Shown: positions 6,698 to 13,841, counted from the stretch's first letter. The stretch is DNA of 18,269 bases from Nitrospirota bacterium (GCA_015485235.1 WFTX01000176.1:1-18269), one strand, 5' to 3'. Notes: generated by a model not told the origin, from the sequence alone. Numbers and translations are program-made.

Positions 6698-6877
6698 CTA
6701 CCCTTCAACCTCTTCAGTCTCTACAAGGTGGGCAACCTTCCTGATCATTCCTCTGAAGACAGGATCATCAGGCTTGACAACACTCTGGTTCACCCTTCTG
6801 AGTCCGAGGCTGTCAAGAACCCTCAACTGGTCCTTCCTCTTTCCGGCACGCCCCCTTTTCAGAGTAATCTTAAGCAT
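6698..6877 (-). CDS. rpmD: 50S ribosomal protein L30
   Basis: I read this 59-residue gene directly: it starts MLKITLKRGRAGKRKDQLRV, continues LDSLGLRRVNQSV, and ends TAG at 6700-6698. This is the single L30 fold with the usual G-L-R-R-V-N-Q motif. Its ATG (6877-6875) lies inside the last codons of rpsE, an 8-nt overlap, and CCGCCTCC-type sequence on the plus strand just above supplies a purine-rich Shine-Dalgarno. Many bacterial lineages lack L30, so its presence is a mild lineage marker. Confidence 0.96.
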   Translation of the reverse strand: MLKITLKRGRAGKRKDQLRVLDSLGLRRVNQSVVKPDDPVFRGMIRKVAHLVETEEVEG

Positions 6878-7391
6878 TCCTTGCCGCCTCCTTCGGAGCC
6901 TCTTCCTGAGCCTTACCCCTTATCTGCATTATCCGGGCCGGGTCCTTCAGGCTCTGAAGACCCATTATCGTGGCCTTGGCTTCATTGAAGGGGTTATGGC
7001 TCCTGATGGACTTAGCCACTATATTCTCAAGCCCTGCCACTTCAAGGACAGCCCTCACGGCGCCGCCTGCAATCACTCCGGTCCCCTTAGGGGCTGGTTT
7101 GAGTAAAACCTCGCCGGCGCCATGTTTTCCTATTATCTCATGAGGTATGGTACCGTCACGAAGGGGAAACTGGATAAGGGCCTTCCTCCCCTTCTCCACT
7201 GCCTTCCTTATTGCATCGGCCACTTCCGAGGCCTTGCCCTTACCGATGCCGACAATACCGTTTCCATCTCCGACGGCCACAAGTGCTGTAAAGGAGAACC
7301 TCCGGCCGCCCTTCACCACTTTGGAGACCCTGTTAATGAAGATCACCTTCTCCTGAAGTTCAAGTTCTGATGGATCTATCCTTTGCACCAT
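6870..7391 (-). CDS. rpsE: 30S ribosomal protein S5
   Basis: S5 lines the mRNA entry channel and affects decoding fidelity. The protein of about 173 residues has the N-terminal double-stranded RNA-binding-like domain (INRVSKVVKGGRRFSFTALV, VGDGNGIVGIGKGKASEVAD) and the C-terminal domain with GTGVIAGGAVRAVLEVAGLE and KSIRSHNPFNEAKAT. The ATG at 7391 lies only 1 nt after AGGAGG. The next codon is GTG at 7388, with better spacing, which would give MQRIDPSELEL as in relatives, so that may be the real start. The leader holds a heptad repeat element. Confidence 0.97.
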   Translation of the reverse strand: MVQRIDPSELELQEKVIFINRVSKVVKGGRRFSFTALVAVGDGNGIVGIGKGKASEVADAIRKAVEKGRKALIQFPLRDGTIPHEIIGKHGAGEVLLKPAPKGTGVIAGGAVRAVLEVAGLENIVAKSIRSHNPFNEAKATIMGLQSLKDPARIMQIRGKAQEEAPKEAARNA

Positions 7392-7407
7392 ACCTCCTTA
7401 ATTTATA

Positions 7408-7497
7408 GTTTTCAGTTATGAGTGATGAGTGATGAGTTTCAAAAAAAACATCTAAACTCTGATTACATAACTCAACACCAAACACTCAAAACTCAAC
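7408..7497. repeat. Two-armed heptanucleotide repeat between rplR and rpsE
   Basis: On the plus strand, 7408-7442 reads as heptads GTTTTCA, GTTATGA, GTGATGA, GTGATGA, GTTTCAA. After a short A-rich spacer, 7456-7497 reads ACTCTGA, TTACATA, ACTCAAC, ACCAAAC, ACTCAAA, ACTCAAC. The two arms are roughly reverse complements, so the transcript can fold: GAGTTT at 7434-7439 pairs exactly with AAACTC at 7454-7459. The 113-nt gap (7392-7504) otherwise holds only the rpsE Shine-Dalgarno. Confidence 0.8.
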
Positions 7498-7504
7498 ACT
7501 CCCT

Positions 7505-7867
7505 TTAAAACTCCAATCCGCCTTCACGGGCAGCATCGGCCAGGGCCTTGATCCGGCCGTGGTAACGGAAACCGCCCCGGTCAAAGACCACCTTCTTGAC
7601 ACCCTTTTCAAGGGCCCTCTTTGCAATCAACTGCCCTATCTCTTTGGCTGCCTCTATATTGCCGCCATGACCCGTCTTGCCTCTTATATCCTTCTCAATC
7701 GTGGAGGCTGCAGCAATAGTCCGGCCTTCCATATCGTTTATCACCTGTGCATATATATGGTTGAGAGAGCCGAAAACCGCCAGACGAGGTCTTTCAGGTG
7801 TTCCGAAGACCTTCTTTCTGACCCTCATCTTTCTCCGTTTTCTTGCCTCTTCCTTGGTCCTTTTCAA
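7505..7867 (-). CDS. rplR: 50S ribosomal protein L18
   Basis: L18 binds 5S rRNA and docks it with L5 onto the central protuberance. The 120-residue protein has a basic N-terminus (RKRRKMRVRKKVFGTPERPR), then RLAVFGSLNHIYAQVIND and the C-terminal GGFRYHGRIKALADAAREGG. The start is TTG at 7867, supported by GGAGG with a 6-nt spacer; no in-frame ATG is near. It follows rplF after a 36-nt gap. Confidence 0.98.
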   Translation of the reverse strand: MKRTKEEARKRRKMRVRKKVFGTPERPRLAVFGSLNHIYAQVINDMEGRTIAAASTIEKDIRGKTGHGGNIEAAKEIGQLIAKRALEKGVKKVVFDRGGFRYHGRIKALADAAREGGLEF

Positions 7868-7903
7868 TTTATTCCTCCAGATCGCTTATCTATCGCATTT
7901 GAT

Positions 7904-8449
7904 CTACTTGGCGGTCTTGCCTGGCTTTAGCTTGAGTCTCTCGCCAGCATACCTGATCCCTTTGCCCTTGTATGAATCAGGAGGCCTGAGCGCCCTGATA
8001 TTAGCCGCCACCTGTCCGATCAACTGTTTGTCAATCCCGGTCAGGGTCAATTTCATGGGCCTGGCCTTTGCATCTACCTGGGCGGATATCCCCTTAGGAA
8101 GCTGGAACTCCACAGGATGGGAGTAGCCCAGTGACAAGACAATGCTCTCACCCTTCTGTTCAGCCCTGTAACCAATACCCACTATTTCCATCTCAATAGT
8201 ATAACCCTCACTCACGCCCTTAACCATATTGGCTATCAGGCTTCTGGTAAGCCCATGGAGAGCCTTTTTCTGTTTTGTATCGTCAGGTCTCTTCACAACG
8301 ACCGTCCGGTCCTCCTGTGTTACCTCCATGGAAGGCGGAAAGTTCCAGGCCAGTTCGCCCTTGGGCCCCTTGACCTTGATGGTGGTCCCGGAGATGTTGA
8401 CTTCCACCCCTTCCGGTAACTGAACAGGTTTATTCCCTATCCTTGACAT
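7904..8449 (-). CDS. rplF: 50S ribosomal protein L6
   Basis: L6 lies near the sarcin-ricin loop where EF-G and EF-Tu act. The 181-residue protein starts MSRIGNKPVQLPEGVEVNIS and holds two repeated alpha-beta domains. The C-terminal RNA-binding motif is seen in RPPDSYKGKGIRYAGERLKL, a hallmark of L6. The ATG has AAGGAGAGAG upstream and lies 40 nt after rpsH; that short gap shows nothing else. Confidence 0.98.
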   Translation of the reverse strand: MSRIGNKPVQLPEGVEVNISGTTIKVKGPKGELAWNFPPSMEVTQEDRTVVVKRPDDTKQKKALHGLTRSLIANMVKGVSEGYTIEMEIVGIGYRAEQKGESIVLSLGYSHPVEFQLPKGISAQVDAKARPMKLTLTGIDKQLIGQVAANIRALRPPDSYKGKGIRYAGERLKLKPGKTAK

Positions 8450-8489
8450 TAAACTCTCTCCTTGTCAGCCTTGTATTTCAATGTTTCCG

Positions 8490-8882
8490 TTACCATATAT
8501 AACAGATGACCTCGCCGCCCGTCTTCTCATGCCGGCAGACCCTGTCACTCTTCACCCCCTTGGGGGTGGTGAGGATGGCTATACCCACGCCACCCATAAC
8601 CCGGGGTATATCCCTGTATCCAACATAGACCCGCCTGCTCGGCTTGCTCACCTTCCTGAGACCTGTAATAACGTTCTTTCCGTCTACGTACTTGAGTGAG
8701 ATCCTGAGTATCCCCTGTCTCCTGTCCTTGATTATCTTATAGTCCCTTATGAAGCCCTCTTCCTTCAGTATCTTGGCTATATCCAGCTTCATCCTCGAAG
8801 CCGGGATATCCACCTTCTCCGCCTTCACAAGGATCGCGTTCCTTATCCTTGTCAGCATATCAGCAATTGGGTCGGTCACCAT
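8490..8882 (-). CDS. rpsH: 30S ribosomal protein S8
   Basis: S8 binds the central domain of 16S rRNA early in assembly and in E. coli represses the spc operon. The 130-residue protein starts with the classic TDPIADMLTRIRNA and has the C-terminal GVGIAILTTPKGV and HEKTGGEVICYIW. ATG at 8882 is preceded by TAGGAGTG at good spacing, 10 nt after the S14 stop. No S8-type operator was identified. Confidence 0.98.
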   Translation of the reverse strand: MVTDPIADMLTRIRNAILVKAEKVDIPASRMKLDIAKILKEEGFIRDYKIIKDRRQGILRISLKYVDGKNVITGLRKVSKPSRRVYVGYRDIPRVMGGVGIAILTTPKGVKSDRVCRHEKTGGEVICYIW

Positions 8883-8892
8883 ATTAACACTC

Positions 8893-9078
8893 CTACCAGC
8901 TTGATTTTGTTACCCCGGGGATAAGACCCTGATGGGCAAGCCTTCTGAAGCAGACCCTGCAGATACCGAACTTTCTGAGGTAACCACGGGGCCGGCCGCA
9001 TACGGCGCACCTGTTATAGGCCCTTACCCTGAACTTTGGGGGTCTCTGGTGTTTCTCGATAAGACACTTCTTGGCCAT
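8893..9078 (-). CDS. rpsZ: 30S ribosomal protein S14, zinc-binding type Z
   Basis: This 61-residue protein is the short zinc form of S14, with CxxC pairs at C24/C27 (RCAVCGRPRG) and C40/C43 (ICRVCFRRLA), ending LIPGVTKSSW. S14 helps shape the 30S head near the A site. Some genomes keep a second zinc-free S14 for zinc starvation; none is in the window. The start ATG is 19 nt after the rplE stop. The symbol rpsN is also used for this gene. Confidence 0.97.
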   Translation of the reverse strand: MAKKCLIEKHQRPPKFRVRAYNRCAVCGRPRGYLRKFGICRVCFRRLAHQGLIPGVTKSSW

Positions 9079-9097
9079 CCTGTCTCCCTTTCTTCTA

Positions 9098-9658
9098 CTA
9101 TTGCCTGAAGGGCATCCCGAGCGCCCTCAGGAGCGCCTTCCCTTCCTCGTCAGTCTTCGCAGTGGTGCAGATGACCACATCAAGACCGTGAACCATCTCA
9201 ACCTTGTCGTATTCTATCTCTGGAAAGATGTACTGTTCCTTAAGACCCATTGCATAATTGCCCCTGCCGTCAAAGCTCTTCGAGGGCAGCCCTCTGAAAT
9301 CCCTTATCCTGGGGATGGCTACGCTTATCAGCCTGTCAAGGAACTCATACATCCTGTCACCCCTCAGGGTCACCCTGCAGCCTATGGGCATCCCCTTGCG
9401 GAGCTTGAACCCGGCTATGGACTTTTTGGCCTTTGTTATGACCGCCTTCTGTCCTGCTATCCTGGTCAGTTCCTCCTGGGCGGACTCAAGAAGCTTTATA
9501 TTGGTTATGGCCTCTCCCAGCCCCACATTAAGGACAATCTTTTCCAGACGGGGGACCTGCATCACATTCCGGTAGGAGAGCTCCTTCATGAGCTCGGGAA
9601 CTACCTCCTTGAAATATCTCTCTTTCAGCCGTGGTATGTATTTTTTTCCTTCAGCCAT
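9098..9658 (-). CDS. rplE: 50S ribosomal protein L5
   Basis: L5 binds 5S rRNA and contacts S13 and the P-site tRNA through the central protuberance. The 186-residue protein has the family segments MQVPRLEKIVLNVGLGEA, KKSIAGFKLRKGMPIGCRVT and IPRIRDFRGLPSKSFDGRGN. The start overlaps the rplX stop by one base (TAATG). A strong AGGAGG lies about 13 nt upstream, longer than optimal, which suggests reliance on translational coupling. Confidence 0.98.
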   Translation of the reverse strand: MAEGKKYIPRLKERYFKEVVPELMKELSYRNVMQVPRLEKIVLNVGLGEAITNIKLLESAQEELTRIAGQKAVITKAKKSIAGFKLRKGMPIGCRVTLRGDRMYEFLDRLISVAIPRIRDFRGLPSKSFDGRGNYAMGLKEQYIFPEIEYDKVEMVHGLDVVICTTAKTDEEGKALLRALGMPFRQ

Positions 9659-9981
9659 TAGCGGTCTATAACCTCCTTACACTTCTTGCACACCCTCATC
9701 TTTCTCCCGTCCTCAAGTATCCGGTTACCGATCCGGGTCGGTTTCTGACAGCGGGGACAGATGAGCATAACGTTGGATATATGGAGGGGGCCTTCCTTCT
9801 CTATTATCCCGCCCTGCGAGTATTTTCTTGAGGGCTTCATATGCCTCTTTATTATATTGACCTGCTCGATGATCAGCCTCTGCTTCCTGGGCAGTACGGA
9901 AAGCACCCTCCCCTGCTTGCCCTTCTCCTTGCCGGAGATTACCACAACCTGATCATCCTTTTTTATTCCCAATCCCATCAT
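9658..9981 (-). CDS. rplX: 50S ribosomal protein L24 with C-terminal zinc-ribbon-like motif
   Basis: L24 starts 50S assembly. The 107-residue protein has the N-terminal KOW motif (KKDDQVVVISGKEKGKQGRV) and the family loop NIIKRHMKPSR. After this, two CxxC pairs (C75/C78 in ICPRCQK, C98/C101 in VCKKCKE) form a probable zinc ribbon, known in part of the L24 family but missing from E. coli L24. Two ATGs are adjacent: the first (9981) is only 2 nt from AGGAGG, so the second (9978) may be used. Confidence 0.97.
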   Translation of the reverse strand: MMGLGIKKDDQVVVISGKEKGKQGRVLSVLPRKQRLIIEQVNIIKRHMKPSRKYSQGGIIEKEGPLHISNVMLICPRCQKPTRIGNRILEDGRKMRVCKKCKEVIDR

Positions 9982-9987
9982 ATCCTC

Positions 9988-10356
9988 CTATAAGACCTCA
10001 GGTGCAAGAGAGATGATCTTTGTAAACTCCTTCCACCGCAACTCCCGGGCCACAGGACCGAAGACACGGGTCCCCACCGGCTCCCCCTGTGCATTTATGA
10101 GCACACAGGCATTCTGATCGAACCTGATATAGGTACCGTCGGGCCTCCGGGTCTCCTTCTTCGTTCTTACCACAACGGCCTTGGCCTTTGAGCCCTTCTT
10201 CACCGTACCGTCAGGGAGAGCCTCCTTAACACTCACGACTATTATATCTCCAACACGGGCATACCTCCTCCGCGATCCGCCAAGGACGCGGATACAGAGG
10301 ACCTTTTTAGCCCCTGAATTGTCTGCCACATCAAGAATACTCTCTGCCTGTATCAT
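9988..10356 (-). CDS. rplN: 50S ribosomal protein L14
   Basis: L14 forms an intersubunit bridge and is the docking site for the silencing factor RsfS. The 122-residue protein starts MIQAESILDVADNSGAKKVL and includes RYARVGDIIVVSVKEALPDG and GTRVFGPVARELR, all typical. The ATG is 36 nt after rpsQ, with GGGAGAAG upstream. rplN opens the spc-type part of the cluster, but no separate promoter was evident here. Confidence 0.98.
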   Translation of the reverse strand: MIQAESILDVADNSGAKKVLCIRVLGGSRRRYARVGDIIVVSVKEALPDGTVKKGSKAKAVVVRTKKETRRPDGTYIRFDQNACVLINAQGEPVGTRVFGPVARELRWKEFTKIISLAPEVL

Positions 10357-10392
10357 CGCAGTCTTCTCCCTCTTGTTCCTGATCCTTTACTT

Positions 10393-10653
10393 TTATTCGT
10401 CTCCGACCCGGGCCTCCCGGCTCAGTATCTCAAGAACGGTCCACCTCTTGGTCTTGCTGAGCGGCCTGGATTCTATTATCTTTACCATGTCACCCGTCCT
10501 GCACCGGTTCTCCTCATCGTGGGCCTTGAACCTGGCAACCCTCTTTATATGCTTCTTGTAGAGGGGATGCTTGTAAAGCCTCGTGACGGCAACGGTCACC
10601 GTCTTGTCCATCCTGTCGCTTACTACCTTTCCTGTAAAGACCTTTTTCGGCAT
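10393..10653 (-). CDS. rpsQ: 30S ribosomal protein S17
   Basis: S17 is a primary 16S rRNA binder with an OB fold. The 86-residue product has GKVVSDRMDKTVTVAVTRLY, YKKHIKRVARFKAHDEENRC and the late motif GDMVKIIESRPLSKTKRW. The Shine-Dalgarno is GAGAGGTAGAT, and the gene lies 37 nt after rpmC. Length and sequence are ordinary. Confidence 0.98.
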   Translation of the reverse strand: MPKKVFTGKVVSDRMDKTVTVAVTRLYKHPLYKKHIKRVARFKAHDEENRCRTGDMVKIIESRPLSKTKRWTVLEILSREARVGDE

Positions 10654-10690
10654 ATCTACCTCTCTTTATAGGCCAGAGCCCAACCCTTCA

Positions 10691-10900
10691 CTATGTAGAG
10701 GCCTGGTCGCCTGACCTCTCTTTCTCGGTAATTATCGTAAGCACCCTTGCTATATCCTTCCTGACGGCCGTGAGCCTCTTGGGGTTCTGGATATCGCCGG
10801 TAGCATGCTGGAACCTGAGATTGAAGAGTTCCTTCCTGAGTTCAGCCTCTTTCTGGCGGAGTTCCTCGACCGTCATGTCTCTGAGTTCAGATGGTCTCAA
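10691..10900 (-). CDS. rpmC: 50S ribosomal protein L29
   Basis: L29 lies at the exit tunnel rim next to L23, near where SRP and trigger factor bind. The 69-residue two-helix protein reads MRPSELRDMTVEELRQKEAE, then ELFNLRFQHATGDIQNP. The start is TTG at 10900, overlapping the rplP stop as TTGA. AGGAGG sits 7 nt upstream inside rplP, so the TTG is well supported and translation is coupled. Confidence 0.97.
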   Translation of the reverse strand: MRPSELRDMTVEELRQKEAELRKELFNLRFQHATGDIQNPKRLTAVRKDIARVLTIITEKERSGDQAST

Positions 10901-11316
10901 ATCACCGCCTCCTTTCTCTTGACGAACTTTGTGGCTATGGGGAGCTTCCTTGAGGCAAGCCTCAGTGCCTCCCTCGCCACATCCTCAGGCACACCGGACA
11001 TCTCGTACAGGACACGCCCGGGCTTTACAACCGCCACCCAGTACTCGGGATTTCCCTTGCCCTTCCCCATCCTGGTCTCTGCAGGCTTCTTGGTGATCGG
11101 TTTGTCAGGGAAAATCCTGATCCAGAGCTTGCTGCCTCTCTTGACATGCCTCGTGATGGCAACACGGGCAGCCTCTATCTGTCGGGAAGTTATCCAGCCG
11201 GGCTCAAGGGCCTTCAGACCGTACTTGCCGAAGGAGACTTCCGAACCGCGGTATGCCTTGCCCTTCATCCGGCCCTTCTGGGTCTTCCTGAATTTAACCT
11301 TTTTCGGCATCAACAT
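10897..11316 (-). CDS. rplP: 50S ribosomal protein L16
   Basis: L16 organises the A-site side of the 50S subunit and contacts tRNA. The 139-residue protein starts MLMPKKVKFRKTQKGRMKGK, with YGLKALEPGWITSRQIEAAR and IRIFPDKPITKKPAETRMGK, all standard. Of two close ATGs the first (11316) is chosen, since GGAG lies 9 nt upstream. The gene follows rpsC after 16 nt. Confidence 0.98.
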   Translation of the reverse strand: MLMPKKVKFRKTQKGRMKGKAYRGSEVSFGKYGLKALEPGWITSRQIEAARVAITRHVKRGSKLWIRIFPDKPITKKPAETRMGKGKGNPEYWVAVVKPGRVLYEMSGVPEDVAREALRLASRKLPIATKFVKRKEAVI

Positions 11317-11332
11317 GACTCAGCACTCCTTT

Positions 11333-11983
11333 CTATTCTTTCCCGGCCGAGAGCACGTCGCCCTTGTAGATCCAGACCTTCACACCTATCACACCATAGG
11401 TGGTCCTGGCCTCTGCGAAACCGTAATCTATATCAGCCCTGAATGTATGGAGAGGAACACGCCCCTCCCTGTACCATTCCCTTCTCGCGATCTCTGCCCC
11501 GGCAAGGCGGCCCGATGACTGAACCCTTATCCCCTGGGCCCCGAACCTCATAGCCGATGCCACGGCCTTCTTCATCGCCCGCCTGTAGGCAACACGCTTT
11601 TCAAGCTGCATGCAGATGTTCTCGGCAACCAGCTGGGCGTCCAGCTCAGGCTTTCTCACCTCTTTTATGTCAATCGTGATCTGCTTTCCTACCATCGCCT
11701 CGAGATCCTTCTTGAGCCGTTCAACCTCGGCACCCTTCTTCCCGATAATGATCCCGGGCCTTGCCGTGTGAATGATCAGCCTGATCTTCTGGCCTTCCTT
11801 CTCTCCGACACGTTCTATCTCGATCTTTGAGACACCGGCGTGGTAGAGCCTGCCCTTTATGTAATTCCTTATCGAGAGGTCCTCGTGGAGCTGTTCTGCA
11901 TAGCCCTTCTCCTGATACCACCTCGAATCCCAGGTTCTGATTATGCCTATCCTGTTTCCAATTGGATGCGTCTTATGTCCCAA
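11333..11983 (-). CDS. rpsC: 30S ribosomal protein S3
   Basis: S3 lies at the mRNA entry of the 30S and contributes to helicase activity. The 216-residue protein has an N-terminal type II KH domain with the GKKG loop (RPGIIIGKKGAEVERLKKDL, about residues 76-95). The C-terminal domain has RRAMKKAVASAMRFGAQGIR and FRADIDYGFAEARTTYGVIG. The start is TTG at 11983, giving MGHKTHPIGNRIG as in relatives, with GGGGGTG upstream. It is separated from rplV by a 92-nt gap filled with a heptad repeat. Confidence 0.98.
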   Translation of the reverse strand: MGHKTHPIGNRIGIIRTWDSRWYQEKGYAEQLHEDLSIRNYIKGRLYHAGVSKIEIERVGEKEGQKIRLIIHTARPGIIIGKKGAEVERLKKDLEAMVGKQITIDIKEVRKPELDAQLVAENICMQLEKRVAYRRAMKKAVASAMRFGAQGIRVQSSGRLAGAEIARREWYREGRVPLHTFRADIDYGFAEARTTYGVIGVKVWIYKGDVLSAGKE

Positions 11984-11994
11984 GGTACACCCCC

Positions 11995-12081
11995 GATTTC
12001 AGTTTTGAGTGTTTAGTTTTAAGTGTTAGATATTCTTCCACTAAACACCCGGCACTCAACACTAAGCACTCAACACTAATC
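11995..12081. repeat. Two-armed heptanucleotide repeat between rplV and rpsC
   Basis: On the plus strand the left arm reads GATTTCA, GTTTTGA, GTGTTTA, GTTTTAA, GTGTTAG (11995-12029). After a 10-nt spacer the right arm reads ACTAAAC, ACCCGGC, ACTCAAC, ACTAAGC, ACTCAAC, ACTAATC (12040-12081). GTGTTTAGT at 12009-12017 is the exact reverse complement of 12040-12048. The last unit covers the rplV stop codon (12078-12076) and the base pairs before it. The layout matches the element in front of rpsE. Confidence 0.85.
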
Positions 12082-12426
12082 ATTACTTTCTTCTTCCTCT
12101 TCTGCAAGCACTATGGTAATATGGCTTGTCTTTTTCTTGATCACATTGGCCCGCCCCATCGCCCTGGGTCTGAGCCTCTTCATTACAGGACCTTCATCCA
12201 CATAGGCCCTTACTATCCTCATCTCCTCCGGCACAGCAACCTCCTTCTGTTCCGCATTGGCCATGGCCGAACGGAGGAGTTTCTCCACGAACTTTGCACC
12301 CCGGTAGGGCATGAACCTGAGTTCCGTCATCGCCTCACCGGCCTTTTTCCCCCTTATGAGGTTGACCACTCTCCGGGCCTTCATCGGGGTAATCCTTGCA
12401 TGTCTCAAAATCGCCCTTGCTTCCAT
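12076..12426 (-). CDS. rplV: 50S ribosomal protein L22
   Basis: L22 lines the exit tunnel with a long beta-hairpin that narrows it and is a site of macrolide resistance. The 116-residue protein has ARITPMKARRVVNLIRGKKA at the N-terminus and the hairpin in VDEGPVMKRLRPRAMGRANV, then KKKTSHITIVLAEE. It ends with an acidic tail of five Glu then SND, slightly longer than usual; the last codons and stop overlap the heptad repeat. ATG is 1 nt after the rpsS stop. Confidence 0.98.
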   Translation of the reverse strand: MEARAILRHARITPMKARRVVNLIRGKKAGEAMTELRFMPYRGAKFVEKLLRSAMANAEQKEVAVPEEMRIVRAYVDEGPVMKRLRPRAMGRANVIKKKTSHITIVLAEEEEESND

Positions 12427-12427
12427 T

Positions 12428-12715
12428 TTATTTACCCTTCACCCTGGTTTTTTTCTCACTCCCTGCATGTCCCCGGTAGGTCCTGGTCGGTGAGAACTCA
12501 CCCAGCTTGTGTCCCACCATATTCTCGGAGACATACACGGGTATGAACTTGTTACCGTTATGGACAGCAAAGGTGAACCCCACAAACTCCGGTATTATCG
12601 TGGAACGTCTGGACCATGTCTTGATGATCTTCTTCTCACCGCTGTCCAGCATCGCCTGGACCTTCTTCATCAGTTTGGGATCAACGTATGGACCTTTCTT
12701 TAAAGACCTTGGCAC
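12428..12715 (-). CDS. rpsS: 30S ribosomal protein S19
   Basis: S19 pairs with S13 in the 30S head near the A and P sites. The 95-residue protein starts MPRSLKKGPYVDPKLMKKVQ and has KKIIKTWSRRSTIIPEFVGF and NMVGHKLGEFSPTRTYRGHA, all diagnostic. The start is GTG at 12715, supported by AGGAGG at 5 nt. It lies 10 nt after rplB. Confidence 0.98.
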   Translation of the reverse strand: MPRSLKKGPYVDPKLMKKVQAMLDSGEKKIIKTWSRRSTIIPEFVGFTFAVHNGNKFIPVYVSENMVGHKLGEFSPTRTYRGHAGSEKKTRVKGK

Positions 12716-12725
12716 CTTTGCCTCC

Positions 12726-13544
12726 TCACTTCCTTCTCTTGATTATATACTTGTCCGTTCTCGGGTTTTTCCTCGTCTTGACACCCTCTGGCTTACCCCA
12801 GGGCGTACAGGCCGGCCTTCCACCGGAACTCCGTCCCTCTCCACCACCGAGGGGATGATCTATCGGGTTCATGGCAACACCACGGACACTGGGCCGCCTT
12901 CCGAGCCAGCGCCTTCTTCCGGCCTTGCCATAATTGATATTCTCGTGTTCCACATTGCTCACCTGACCGAGAGTGGCCATGCAGCCTATGGGGATAAGCC
13001 TCACCTCTCCGGAGGCGAGCCTTACCTGGCCGAACTTCTCGTCCTTGGCGACCAGTTGGGCCTGGGTACCGGCACTCCTGACAAGCTTTGCGCCCTGTCC
13101 CGGCCTCAGTTCTATGTTATGGATGAAGCTTCCAAGGGGTATGTTTCTGAGGGGAAGGGCATTGCCGACCTTGATCTCAGCGTCAGGACCGGATACAAGC
13201 TCATCGCCGACGGCTATCCCGTTCGGGGCTATGATGTAACGTCTCTCCCCATCGGCATAACGGAGCAGGGCGATCCTTGCAGTCCTGTTGGGGTCATACT
13301 CTATCGTCTCCACAACAGCCGGTATCCCTGTCTTGTCCCTCTTGAAGTCTATTATCCTGTAAAGCCTCTTGTTCCCTCCGCCACGGCACCAGGCAGTAAC
13401 CCTTCCGGTGTTGTTCCGTCCACCTGTCTTCTTTATTGAGACACAGAGCGGACGATAGGGCTTCCTGGTAGTCACATCAGCATAGTCATCCACAGACATG
13501 AACCGTCTGCCTGGCGAAGTGGGCTTATATACTCTGATCCCCAT
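12726..13544 (-). CDS. rplB: 50S ribosomal protein L2
   Basis: L2 is an ancient core protein that helps join the subunits and supports the peptidyl transferase centre. The 272-residue protein has RPLCVSIKKTGGRNNTGRVT, RIIDFKRDKTGIPAVVETIE and the C-terminal MNPIDHPLGGGEGRSSGGRP. The first histidine of the E. coli DHPHGGG motif, which corresponds to the functionally important H229, is kept; the second is leucine, a change I believe occurs in other lineages. ATG is 6 nt after rplW, with AAGGAT as Shine-Dalgarno. Confidence 0.98.
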   Translation of the reverse strand: MGIRVYKPTSPGRRFMSVDDYADVTTRKPYRPLCVSIKKTGGRNNTGRVTAWCRGGGNKRLYRIIDFKRDKTGIPAVVETIEYDPNRTARIALLRYADGERRYIIAPNGIAVGDELVSGPDAEIKVGNALPLRNIPLGSFIHNIELRPGQGAKLVRSAGTQAQLVAKDEKFGQVRLASGEVRLIPIGCMATLGQVSNVEHENINYGKAGRRRWLGRRPSVRGVAMNPIDHPLGGGEGRSSGGRPACTPWGKPEGVKTRKNPRTDKYIIKRRK

Positions 13545-13550
13545 TTATCC

Positions 13551-13841
13551 TTACGCTCCTTCTATGAAATCTAACTTCTCGCCCTTGCCGAGGGTGATTA
13601 TCGCCTTCTTCATCCCCGACGTCCGGCCTTCCGTTCTTCCCCAGCGCTTCTTCTTGCCTCTGACATTTATGGTGGCAACCTTCTCCACCTTCACATTGAA
13701 GAGTTCCTCAAAGGCCCTCTTGATCTCTATCTTGTTTGCATTCCTGTCCACCTCTACAACGAGCTTGTTTTCAGACTCCTTCAGATAGGTAGCCTTTTCC
13801 GTAAAGATGGGTCTCCTGATCACTTCATGGGGGTTTTTCAT
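13551..13841 (-). CDS. rplW: 50S ribosomal protein L23
   Basis: L23 sits at the exit tunnel and docks trigger factor and SRP. The 96-residue protein reads MKNPHEVIRRPIFTEKATYL, then KIEIKRAFEELFNVKVEKVA and KKKRWGRTEGRTSGMKKAII. A longer frame begins at GTG 13847, but ATG at 13841 is chosen. It overlaps the rplD stop as ATGA and lies 6 nt after AGGAGGT, whereas the GTG would directly touch the Shine-Dalgarno. Confidence 0.97.
   Translation of the reverse strand: MKNPHEVIRRPIFTEKATYLKESENKLVVEVDRNANKIEIKRAFEELFNVKVEKVATINVRGKKKRWGRTEGRTSGMKKAIITLGKGEKLDFIEGA

Noticed and set aside
7392..7407. Promoter from TATAAA just before the rpsE Shine-Dalgarno
   Set aside because: No acceptable -35 lies 16-19 nt upstream; the region upstream is the heptad repeat.
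12507..13439. Plus-strand open frame of 310 codons opposite rplB and rpsS
   Set aside because: It is antisense to two certain ribosomal genes and has low-complexity composition and no recognisable motif.
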